This document shows positions 24,917-32,700 of a DNA stretch of 64,000 nucleotides, in pieces. This stretch comes from an uncultured Bacteroidales bacterium (lineage in GTDB: Bacteria > Bacteroidota > Bacteroidia > Bacteroidales > Paludibacteraceae). A model generated the notes under the pieces. It was not told the DNA's origin. It ran no database searches and saw only the letters and a list, made by a program, of their open reading frames with translations. Location of the stretch: positions 1 to 64,000 of the forward strand of contig CADBWK010000005.1 in the NCBI GenBank assembly GCA_902798385.1, in the 5' to 3' direction. The first letter of the stretch is position 1. Every line of letters begins with the position of its first letter. A program made the translations under genes and the position numbers.

Positions 24917-25988
24917 ATTTGCTGGCCTTGATATACAGCGGGATAGAAATTGCCAGGAAGACGAAGTTCGGCAGCCATGCGGCCATGAATGGCGACATGA
25001 CGTTATTGACGGAGAAGGTTGTGCTGACGGTCGAGAAGAGGATGTACAGGGCAGTGAGCACGATACCGATACCGAGGTTCTTTCCCATACCTCCGCGCAC
25101 TTTGCGGCTACTCATCGTCACGCCCAGAAGGGTCATGATGAACGCACCGAGCGGACTCGCCCAGCGTTTATGGTACTCGACCTCAAACGCTTTGACGTTG
25201 CCTGATCCGCGTTGGCGTTGGCGCTCCATATAATGCCGTAGTTCCGGCGTGGTCATCTGTTCGGCCTGCTCGATGGTGATAAAGAGTTCTTCGGGGATGA
25301 TCGGCAGCGTGATATCTTTCCGCTCGCCCTGCTCCATCTCTTCGCGCATGCCGATAAACGCGCGTTGCGTGTATTTCTCCAGATGCCAGTACTCCAATGA
25401 GTCGTAGTAGATACGGTCGGCGGTAGTACGCATCACGAGCGATTTGCCCTCGAATTTCTCCAGCGACACCCGATAACCTATGTTCGTCTCCCGGCGGAAG
25501 GACTCGATATACAGAATCGTTCCGGGCTCGACCTCCATTTGCACGTTGCGCGCATTGTCCGAGGTAAAGCGGCTGACGTACTTGTCCGTGAAAGCCAACA
25601 TATGTTGGCTGCTTTTGGGAATCACCCAGCCGCCCAACCACATGCTGAGCACAAACAGAAGGGTTGCGGAGAAGGCATAGGGCACCATCAGACGATGGTA
25701 ACTGATACCCGTCGCCAGCATGGCGATGATCTCCGAGTTACCGGCCAGTTTGGAGGTAAAGAAGATGACGGAAATGAAGATGAACAGCGAACTGAACATG
25801 TTCATATAATACGGGATAAACGGCAGATAGTATTCGACAATGATCTCTTTGAGCGGCACTTGGTTCTCAAAGAAATCGTCCATCTTCTCCGTCAGGTCGA
25901 AGACGATGGCGATCGACAGAATGAGCACGATCGAGAAAAAGAACGTACCCAAGAATTTCTTTACTATGTACCAATCCAGCGTTTTCAC
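24915..25988 (-). CDS. LPS export permease LptF/LptG (YjgP/YjgQ family)
   Basis: A 357-residue inner-membrane permease of the LptBFG ABC exporter, which extracts lipopolysaccharide from the inner membrane. Three N-terminal and three C-terminal transmembrane helices flank a periplasmic beta-jellyroll (about 125-255). The N-terminal segment LDWYIVKKFLGTFFFSIVLI is typical of the family. Whether this copy is LptF or LptG cannot be told from sequence alone. It is coupled to tgt by a 4-bp overlap, a pairing often seen in Bacteroidota. Confidence 0.9.
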   Translation of the reverse strand: MKTLDWYIVKKFLGTFFFSIVLILSIAIVFDLTEKMDDFFENQVPLKEIIVEYYLPFIPYYMNMFSSLFIFISVIFFTSKLAGNSEIIAMLATGISYHRLMVPYAFSATLLFVLSMWLGGWVIPKSSQHMLAFTDKYVSRFTSDNARNVQMEVEPGTILYIESFRRETNIGYRVSLEKFEGKSLVMRTTADRIYYDSLEYWHLEKYTQRAFIGMREEMEQGERKDITLPIIPEELFITIEQAEQMTTPELRHYMERQRQRGSGNVKAFEVEYHKRWASPLGAFIMTLLGVTMSSRKVRGGMGKNLGIGIVLTALYILFSTVSTTFSVNNVMSPFMAAWLPNFVFLAISIPLYIKASK

Positions 25989-27118
25989 AGACGTTGCATG
26001 AGGTTCGGCATGACGCTTGCTTTCCAGGCGGAGTAGTCGCCGGCGAGGATATGTTGTCTTGCTTGTCCTACCAGATCGAGGTAGAACGCTAAGTTATGAA
26101 TCGAGAGAATCTGCAATCCGAGCATCTCTTGCGCGTGAATAAGATGTCTCACGTAGGCTCGCGTGTACGCATGATCGACATAGGATGTACCTGCCGGATC
26201 GAGCTCCGTGAAATCGTCCTCCCATTTCTTGTTACGGAGGTTCATCACGCCGTTCCAGGTGAAGATCATTCCGTTGCGGCCGTTGCGGGTGGGCATCACG
26301 CAGTCGAACATATCCACGCCGCGCTCAATCGCCTCGAGTATATTCCACGGTGTTCCGACGCCCATCAGATAACGGGGTTTGTCCTGCGGCAGGATGTCGT
26401 TGCAAACCCCGATCATGTCGTACATCACTTCGGTTGGTTCGCCTACGGCGAGTCCACCTATCGCATAGCCGTCGCGATCCAGATCGCGCAGCCGCTTGCA
26501 GGCCTCCTGACGCAAGTCGGTATAGGTACAACCCTGAACGATCGGGAACAGGTGTTGTTTATAGCCGTAGAGATCATCCGTGTCGTCAAAGCGCGTAATA
26601 CAGCGGTCGAGCCAGCGATGCGTACGCTCCATCGAGTCCTTGGCGTATTTCTTATCCGCCGTACCCGGGCAGCACTCGTCGAACGCCATCATGATGTCGG
26701 CGCCTATCTCGCGCTGGATGTCCATCACGTTCTCCGGCGTGAAGAGCAGCTTGCGGCCGTCGATATGACTGGAGAATCGAACGCCTTCTTCGTTCATCTT
26801 ACGGATGTCTGTCAGGCTGAACACCTGAAATCCGCCGGAGTCGGTTAAGATAGGACGATTCCAGCCCTCGAACTTATGCAGACCGCCCGCCTGATGCAGG
26901 ATCTCCGTGCCCGGGCGGAGGAAGAGATGATAGGTGTTACCCAAGATGATCTGCGCTTTGATATCGTCTTCCAGCTCCTTGCGTTGTACGCCTTTGACCG
27001 TACCCACCGTTCCGACGGGCATAAATATCGGCGTGAGGATGTCGCCGTGGTCGGTATGTATCACTCCCGCACGCGATCCAACCCCCTTCGCCTCGCTATG
27101 TAATTCAAAAAATGTCAT
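25985..27118 (-). CDS. tgt: Queuine tRNA-ribosyltransferase
   Basis: A 377-residue TIM-barrel enzyme that exchanges the wobble guanine in GUN anticodons for a queuosine precursor. The catalytic Asp motif ILTDSGGFQVFSL, the MAFDECCPG loop, IGGLAVGEPTEVMYDMI and the second Asp region DMFDCVMPTRNGRNGMIF are present. The canonical C-terminal zinc motif CxCxxC is not seen; the region reads DPAGTSYVDHAYTRAYVRH, a form I associate with this phylum. The ATG at 27118 is preferred over a TTG 12 nt upstream. Palindromic element A separates it from the GxxExxY gene. Confidence 0.94.
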   Translation of the reverse strand: MTFFELHSEAKGVGSRAGVIHTDHGDILTPIFMPVGTVGTVKGVQRKELEDDIKAQIILGNTYHLFLRPGTEILHQAGGLHKFEGWNRPILTDSGGFQVFSLTDIRKMNEEGVRFSSHIDGRKLLFTPENVMDIQREIGADIMMAFDECCPGTADKKYAKDSMERTHRWLDRCITRFDDTDDLYGYKQHLFPIVQGCTYTDLRQEACKRLRDLDRDGYAIGGLAVGEPTEVMYDMIGVCNDILPQDKPRYLMGVGTPWNILEAIERGVDMFDCVMPTRNGRNGMIFTWNGVMNLRNKKWEDDFTELDPAGTSYVDHAYTRAYVRHLIHAQEMLGLQILSIHNLAFYLDLVGQARQHILAGDYSAWKASVMPNLMQRL

Positions 27119-27147
27119 AGTTTGTTTCAATAGATCAAAGAAAAATA

Positions 27148-27265
27148 GATTTATTGATTTTCTTTTATCGAGTCTTTATTTACAAAACTGCTCTTATAAA
27201 TAAATTTACCGATCATTTTTCTAAATAAATCCTCTGATTTTTATAAAAATCAAAATCAATAAATC
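27148..27265 (-). repeat. Palindromic element A (reverse orientation)
   Basis: The 14-nt arms GATTTATTGATTTT (27148-27161) and its exact complement (27252-27265) enclose a core that matches the other copies when read on the minus strand: AAATAAATTTAC near 27198-27209 is the reverse complement of the GTAAATTTATTT core. It lies between the GxxExxY stop and tgt. Confidence 0.85.
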
Positions 27266-27292
27266 TTTGAAAATAATCGAAAATATCAAAAA

Positions 27293-27739
27293 TTAAAATA
27301 CTTCTATTTGACCATTATTCATATAGTATCGCTCAATCTGAGCTTTTGGGTATGCCCCAAAATTAACCAATATAGCTACCGGCCAGCCGGTTCCTCGTAA
27401 ATATCCGAATGTTTGATAGTGTTCGCGCTCTGTTAGTTGCGTCAACGCTTTGCATTCAATGATTATTCGACCAATACTGCTCTCTACCACCAAATCCATT
27501 TTAAGGTAAGCTTTCATCTCTTTTCCTTTGTATAGAGGGTGGTATTCAAGTTCCTTATATACAATGTATCCGGCTGCTTCCAGTTCAGTAGTTAGGGCTT
27601 CTTGGTAGATATATTCCGGTAGTCCGGCTCCAAGTTGGTTGTGAACCTCCTGCATACAACCGATAATACCGTAACAAGCCTGTTTCAGTTCTTGCCGTTT
27701 CGGTTCCTCTACAATATGTATGGTCGTTTTCTCCGCCAT
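27293..27739 (-). CDS. GxxExxY protein, predicted PD-(D/E)XK nuclease fold (copy 1)
   Basis: A 148-residue protein of the GxxExxY family. The name-giving motif reads GLPEYIYQEAL (about 39-49), and the predicted nuclease core shows the Asp of KMDLVVESS and the IIIECKAL motif, i.e. D...ExK. The family has no established function; a nuclease is predicted from the fold. It lies between panD and tgt on the same strand and is bracketed by palindromic elements A and B within 28 nt on each side. No promoter of its own was found; it may be read through from panD. The second copy at 37016-37459 has the same arrangement. Confidence 0.85.
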   Translation of the reverse strand: MAEKTTIHIVEEPKRQELKQACYGIIGCMQEVHNQLGAGLPEYIYQEALTTELEAAGYIVYKELEYHPLYKGKEMKAYLKMDLVVESSIGRIIIECKALTQLTEREHYQTFGYLRGTGWPVAILVNFGAYPKAQIERYYMNNGQIEVF

Positions 27740-27761
27740 GAAAAATATTTTTGGTATTTTT

Positions 27762-27886
27762 ACTGATTATTGATAGTAATTCGCAGAAAAGGAAGATTTA
27801 TTCGGATAAGATATATCAAATTTATTTGTAAATATGTTATCGGAATAAAGATTCAAAAACACGTAGTGATACGATCAATAATCAGT
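27762..27886 (+). repeat. Palindromic element B
   Basis: Exact 13-nt arms ACTGATTATTGAT (27762-27774) and complement (27874-27886) enclose the shared core AAATTTATTTGTAAAT (near 27819-27834) and AAGATTC. It lies directly upstream of the GxxExxY start and ends 20 nt before the panD stop. Its orientation is opposite to element A. Confidence 0.85.
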
Positions 27887-27906
27887 ATTTTTTATATATT
27901 TTTCTT

Positions 27907-28248
27907 TTATAAATGGTTATTCACTGGAAAAACAATCGCGGGTTTGAAAAGACGCGCCTCTTCCGGCTCCATGAGGGCATAGGCCATGATGATGACCGTG
28001 TCTCCTACGTTCACCAGATGCGCTGCAGCGCCGTTGATGCATATGCATCCCGAGCCGCGCTTGCCGGGAATGACGTAGGTCTCCAGCCGTGCGCCGTTAT
28101 TGTTATCCACTACTTGTACGCGCTCGCCGGCATAGATATTCGCCGCTTCCATAAGCGCCTCATCGATGGTGATTGAGCCGATATATTCCAAATTCGCCTC
28201 CGTTACCTGCACCCGATGAATCTTCGATTTCAGTATATTTAATAGCAT
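27907..28248 (-). CDS. panD: Aspartate 1-decarboxylase proenzyme
   Basis: A 113-residue pyruvoyl enzyme producing beta-alanine for pantothenate and coenzyme A. The self-cleavage site Gly24-Ser25 is clear ([11 protein letters not shown]), as are Tyr58-equivalent and substrate residues in [18 protein letters not shown] and the [19 protein letters not shown] core. The start at 28248 is set by this geometry and lies 21 nt after the promoter -7 box; the longer open frame upstream is not used. Other pan genes are not nearby. Confidence 0.95.
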   Translation of the reverse strand: MLLNILKSKIHRVQVTEANLEYIGSITIDEALMEAANIYAGERVQVVDNNNGARLETYVIPGKRGSGCICINGAAAHLVNVGDTVIIMAYALMEPEEARLFKPAIVFPVNNHL

Positions 28249-28268
28249 CTCTAAAACTTTTGCGGCTG

Positions 28269-28299
28269 CAAAAGTACTGCTTTTTTTTGACATACGCAA
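28269..28299 (-). promoter_or_regulatory. Promoter of panD
   Basis: Minus strand: TTG 28297-28299, 20-nt spacer, TACTTTTG 28269-28276. It directly follows the terminator at 28308-28335. Confidence 0.78.
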
Positions 28300-28307
28300 A
28301 TTTTTAT

Positions 28308-28335
28308 GCAAAAAAGAACCCCGAAGGGTTCTCTT
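28308..28335 (-). terminator. Intrinsic terminator (module copy 1)
   Basis: Minus-strand hairpin GAACCC-TTCG-GGGTTC followed by a T-run, ending the 61-residue gene's transcript. The segment of about 45 bp around it, including the next promoter's -33 box, is identical to one at 29272-29316. Confidence 0.88.
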
Positions 28336-28352
28336 TGCTTTTATTCTCGAGC

Positions 28353-28385
28353 GCATCTCGTGAGCATCTCGTGAGCATCTCGTGA
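28353..28385. repeat. Tandem repeat, 3 x 11 bp
   Basis: Three perfect consecutive copies of GCATCTCGTGA lie downstream of the 61-residue gene. There is no spacer, so it is not a CRISPR. Confidence 0.9.
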
Positions 28386-28428
28386 CCATTACGGATGTCC
28401 TAGATGGGTCTAATTCCGGGCAATAGTA

Positions 28429-28614
28429 CTAAGAAACGGCATTAACTTCTGCTTGGATTTCTTCGTCAGTCAGCGCAGCCTTACTGCCTGAGCATGCTTC
28501 TATAAAGCGAGCAACGGGGTTGCGGCGACTCTCAATAGTCCATCCCATACGACTTGCAAACTGCATTATCAGCGCTACGTCTGTAGTCGGCATTTTTAAT
28601 ACTACATCTTCCAT
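28429..28614 (-). CDS. Small antitoxin-like protein
   Basis: A 61-residue protein starting MEDVVLKMPTTDVALIMQFA and ending with an acidic helix LTDEEIQAEVNAVS. Short Bacteroidota proteins with a degenerate first half and a TDEEI-type tail are often antitoxins of type II systems, but no partner toxin is adjacent, so this is only a suggestion. It has its own promoter whose leader is a near copy of the leader in front of the 44-residue gene at 29075-29209, pointing to cassette duplication. A terminator follows at 28308-28335. Confidence 0.6.
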   Translation of the reverse strand: MEDVVLKMPTTDVALIMQFASRMGWTIESRRNPVARFIEACSGSKAALTDEEIQAEVNAVS

Positions 28615-28643
28615 AAATCTTTATTTCTTTACCTTTGACGCTG

Positions 28644-28674
28644 CAAAAGTACTGCTTTTATTTGAATTATGCAA
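28644..28674 (-). promoter_or_regulatory. Promoter of the 61-residue gene
   Basis: Minus strand: TTG 28672-28674, 20-nt spacer, TACTTTTG 28644-28651. The transcribed leader GCAGCGTCAAAGGTAAAG is repeated at the 29245-29275 promoter. Confidence 0.78.
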
Positions 28675-28703
28675 ATTAAATTATTCAAATTCAATAATTT
28701 TGC

Positions 28704-28739
28704 ATAAAAAAACGGTAAACCGTGATTGGATTACCGTTT
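28704..28739 (-). terminator. Intrinsic terminator
   Basis: Minus-strand hairpin AAACGGTAA...TTACCGTTT followed by TTTT closes the two-gene toxin-antitoxin-like operon. Confidence 0.8.
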
Positions 28740-28757
28740 CTGTATTGTGATTAGGTC

Positions 28758-29078
28758 TTAATCGAAAAGCAATTCGTGAAGAGCTTCGTACACGACAACG
28801 ACTTTATCTCCGGATGGTAATGTCTCAATTTTGTATCCAAAATGAAAACCATCTACATAATAATCCTTGTATCCTTTTCGTATCCATGGAATATGCCTAA
28901 CCTCTCTATTATCGGTTAGAGCATATTTGCCAAGATCCTTTAACGCAAGAATAAGACGTTGTTCTTTCTTTAAAACAGTGACCTCATCTAAAGCTGGATG
29001 TTTCTTGAGACTGATTTTGTAAAAATCCGTCAAATCCAAGAATACACCATCATCTATGCGTACTTCTAATTCTATCAT
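28758..29078 (-). CDS. Possible RelE/ParE-like toxin (hypothetical)
   Basis: A 106-residue basic protein, beta-rich toward the C-terminus (WIRKGYKDYYVDGFHFGYKI then VVVVYEALHELLFD). Size, the ending in a beta-hairpin, and coupling to a tiny upstream gene by an ATGA overlap resemble RelE/ParE-type toxins with their antitoxins, though I cannot identify catalytic residues with certainty. It could equally be an unrelated conserved hypothetical. A good terminator follows at 28704-28739. Confidence 0.6.
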   Translation of the reverse strand: MIELEVRIDDGVFLDLTDFYKISLKKHPALDEVTVLKKEQRLILALKDLGKYALTDNREVRHIPWIRKGYKDYYVDGFHFGYKIETLPSGDKVVVVYEALHELLFD

Positions 29079-29209
29079 CCGTGAAAATGGTTATGGATAA
29101 TACGCTTCAATGTCACATCCAACTCTTCGATAGTATGTAGGCTATTCCATTTTTCTTCCGAAATAGTGCCTGCATTTGGCATAATCGGTTGTTTTAATGT
29201 TGCTTCCAT
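29075..29209 (-). CDS. 44-residue protein, possible antitoxin
   Basis: A tiny gene encoding MEATLKQPIMPNAGTISEEK followed by a short helix and ending NHFHG. The ATG at 29207-29209 lies 36 nt after a good promoter, and its TGA overlaps the ATG of the 106-residue gene (ATGA), typical of coupled toxin-antitoxin pairs. It is too short for domain assignment. The shared leader with the 61-residue gene strengthens the case that it is real. Confidence 0.65.
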   Translation of the reverse strand: MEATLKQPIMPNAGTISEEKWNSLHTIEELDVTLKRIIHNHFHG

Positions 29210-29244
29210 AATTGTATGTTTTTATTTCTTTACCTTTGACGCTG

Positions 29245-29275
29245 CAAAGGTACGACATTTTTCTGATATATGCAA
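29245..29275 (-). promoter_or_regulatory. Promoter of the toxin-antitoxin-like operon
   Basis: Minus strand: TTG 29273-29275, 20-nt spacer, TACCTTTG 29245-29252, directly after the terminator at 29285-29312. Confidence 0.78.
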
Positions 29276-29284
29276 ATTTTTATG

Positions 29285-29312
29285 CAAAAAAGAACCCCGA
29301 AGGGTTCTCTTT
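29285..29312 (-). terminator. Intrinsic terminator (module copy 2)
   Basis: Same hairpin GAACCC-TTCG-GGGTTC plus T-run as at 28308-28335; it ends the transcript of the large surface-protein operon. Confidence 0.88.
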
Positions 29313-29319
29313 GCTTGTA

Positions 29320-29685
29320 TTATTCCGCTCTCTTTTTGCGGCGGAGGGAGATGATGAGGCTGAAGGCTGCTGCGCATAAGAGCAACGGCCATAAACCATC
29401 CCCGAGAGGGTATGCCTCGGACTGACCGGTCTCACCTGGCTTCGGGAAACGACGTATAGTACGTGCGCTTGAGTTGTCTCCGGCTGCCACTGGATGGTAC
29501 TCAGACGGGGCGCTTTCGCCAAACGGCTCATACACCGTTCCTTGGTACAATGCCCCTTTCTGCATGATTTGTTGGCTTTGTATTGCCTGATTATTTGTCT
29601 GCGGCGTGTAGGTCTGAGCTGTGGCAATGAGTGTTACCACGCTCAGTATCGCAATGATCATAACTATCTTTTTCATGTTTTTCAT
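29320..29685 (-). CDS. Small exported membrane-anchored protein
   Basis: A 121-residue protein with an N-terminal signal segment (MKKIVMIIAILSVVTLIATA, cleavage near ATAQ), a Gln/Ser/Pro-rich middle and a C-terminal transmembrane helix (LWPLLLCAAAFSLIISL) capped by RRKKRAE. That hydrophobic-plus-basic end looks like a membrane stop-transfer tail. It follows the 2033-residue gene by 23 nt and is the last gene before the terminator. No known family recognised. The ATG at 29685 is used; an ATG nine bases further in is also possible. Confidence 0.7.
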   Translation of the reverse strand: MKNMKKIVMIIAILSVVTLIATAQTYTPQTNNQAIQSQQIMQKGALYQGTVYEPFGESAPSEYHPVAAGDNSSARTIRRFPKPGETGQSEAYPLGDGLWPLLLCAAAFSLIISLRRKKRAE

Positions 29686-29708
29686 AATACGCAACGTTTA
29701 AAGATTAG

Positions 29709-32700
29709 TTATTTAATCATTGTTCCGCGAACGTCATACATCTTACCATCCTTGACGATATAGAGTATGCCGTCGATAAGTACTTTACGCGCTCCTGTAA
29801 CCGGTAATCCGTCACCCGTAACCTCTTCAATGCCTGTTGTAGCATTGTGTATCGGCGAGATCTCCAATACGAAGCGGTTGTCAATAGTACCTGCCATCAG
29901 GTTAACGGTGTAATCGAGTGCGCTGAGGTTCGTGCGGGTATTGGCTACGTTATCAATGAGCGTCACACCAACTCCGCTGGTGCCATCCGGAATAGCGAAG
30001 GTGTATTCGCCTGCTTTGGTAATCTTTACACCTACCGGCACTAACGTTGTCTGGTCAGTCATTGGCATAGTATTACCCGCGGACGGGATATAACCCTCAA
30101 TGAAAGTATAGACATTTGCCTTGCCATCGTTGAATTCTTTATCTAAGTCTTCTCCGAATGCGAAGTTGGTGCTTGCCTCCTCATCGTTGCTCAGTTTAAC
30201 GAAGGTCTGGTCAATCATCTTGTCGTTCTGTGTCAGTTCTAACTTGAACTCTACGTTCTCCGACTCTTCGGCATAAGTGCGACGCGCTACTATGGATGGT
30301 GTTGCACTTGCCAATGTCCAACGTAACGTACCTGCATATTGTACGTAGTATGCGTGCATGGCCTTGAAGTTATACTTCGTTCCGCTTTGAACTGTATAGG
30401 TGTTATCGTTGGCGTTCCATTCGTACAAGAATGGTAGACCGTCAGCCTTCGGGTTGACTTGCCATGTGATATTACTACTTCCGTTCGACAACGTACTGCC
30501 GTAATTTGCATAACTCGGTACACCGATAATATTCCAGTGACTATCGGCTATACGGCGGTCGTTGTTCCAATCCGGGGTAGATTTGTCCGTACGGCGGTCG
30601 ATGGTACACTCATGGTCAGGAACAGTCACATTAACGGTAGTCTGCGAGATAGTACCAGTCGTCGAAGATGTGGACGGGAAGAATAGCTCTACTTGCTGGA
30701 TTTGGTTATTCCAGAAGGTATTGTCATTCGCTTTCATCAATTCCAGTTCGAGCGCCAGCACATAACCTCTTCCGGCTTTGAGCGTCACGCCACGACGATC
30801 CTCAATGTATGTCCAGAATCCTTCATCGTTATCTTTCCAGTACCCGATACGAGCGCGCTCAGCGCCATTGTAATCCATCATGATCCAGTGTGTACCATAC
30901 GTACCGAAACCGAATACCTCACTCAGGTTGACATCGAACGGGAAGGATATCCAGTATAATGCACGCTCATAGACGGATTTCATACTACCGGCACCTACCA
31001 GCGGGTGGAATTCTGCTATGTGTGCATCCGTATCGCCATGCTCTTTTATGTGGTCTTCAGGATGTTGACGGTTGTTCAGTATCCAGCGGTTGAAACGCAT
31101 AACACCATAAACCGTCTTGACATCGGTCAAGGCAGAAGCGGGATTCGCAAAGGTAATCTGTTGACCCGCCTCTTGATGCTCGCGAATAACCATGATATCT
31201 GCATTGATATCTAATGTGCCATCTATTTCTGCGTTATCCGGAAGGTATGCAGCTATAAGTCGGTTTGTCTTGAAGTCATATACAACACGCACTTTACAAG
31301 GATCTCCAGTGCCGCCGATTATCTCAATGTAATTGGCACTATTAGTCCAGTTGTTAGATGCATACGCGCCGCGGAAGTACTGCGAACCGTTTTCAGAAGG
31401 AGAATCTTGCGCGTAACTTGCATACAATTTAAACTTAGCACTCGGCGTCACCTTGATCTCGCGTTCATAAATCCAGTCTTCATCATCTTGGAAGATGACC
31501 TCATAAATGTTGTTTGTCCCATCTCTCGTTTCGCCGGTACCGGAAATATTCGTACCATCTCCATTCCAGAATTCAGTATTACTGCGGAGAATAAGGAACT
31601 TGCGGGTTGTGTTGGTGGACGAACTCATGTACGCACGACTAATCTTATTCGTCGATTCATTGTACATGAAGCGGATATTTGCGCTATATTTATCGCTAGT
31701 CTCATCGGAACTGGGCGTAGTACCACTATAAGACACAGCTTTTAATTCTCCATCCGCTCTGCCACCCAAATCGTTCTCATAGATATTTTGGTACGGATCG
31801 TCTATATCTTTGATCAACGTATCGGTGATACACATGCTATAATCGTTCGCGATAACAAACTTCACGTTCATTCCACGCGGACACCAATGCATGTAATAGT
31901 GCGTAAACAACTCTCCAAACTTGTTCGTGCTACGACTCTTTGAGAATTCTGAATAAGTCATCTGGTGGTCGGTTGCTCGGTAATTCTCCCATTTGGTGGA
32001 GCCGGCACAGTCGGTTCGGATATAGTAGTTGCCTGTGTACGGTTCAACTTTGCTGACACGGATTGTGCCAGCCGTTTGTGTGAGATGGAAATTATAAACA
32101 CCAGATTTTGATATGGTATCTACGGCCGATATGCCTCCGCTCTCAACATCCAGCCATGTTACAACTCCAGTTCCTGCGTTAATAGCATCCGCATACTGGA
32201 ACTTCATACTTGCGCTCGCGCCACCTGCTTTGCTGATATAGAACGAAACGATATCTTCAGCACCATTTTGTTTGTGAATAGTACGGGATGGGTGGTACCA
32301 GCTTGCACCGTGTGCCGAACTCTGTGACCATGCCACGCGGTCGTTATATACGATACGATAGTCGCCGACTGCGGCTGGATACTTAACGCCTACAAGGTAT
32401 TTGTATTTACTACTACCATCTAATCCATAGGATAACTTGAAAATATACTCTCCAGCAACAGTGGTTGTAATGCCAACACGCTGGTTATCGGTCAAATCTT
32501 TTCCACTTTCGTAGCCGTTATCACTACTCGTTATCGTTGTGGTCTTACCGAGAACAGAACCATCTGCGCGGTGGATCTCAAATCCGTATGTTCTTGACGC
32601 ATTCAGTTCTATAGTCAACTCCATAGGGAGAGTCTTGTCCGGTGTAAATTCAAACGGTATTGAACGTATCAAGTCAGAAGTATTATATGTTGCGCTGTTG

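Noticed and set aside
27293-27739. GxxExxY cassette as a classical IS element
   Set aside because: No transposase catalytic triad and no simple fixed terminal inverted repeats with target duplication; arms differ between copies, so it does not fit a standard IS.
28353-28385. Possible CRISPR repeats
   Set aside because: Three adjacent 11-bp units without spacers; the same applies to 62136-62188.
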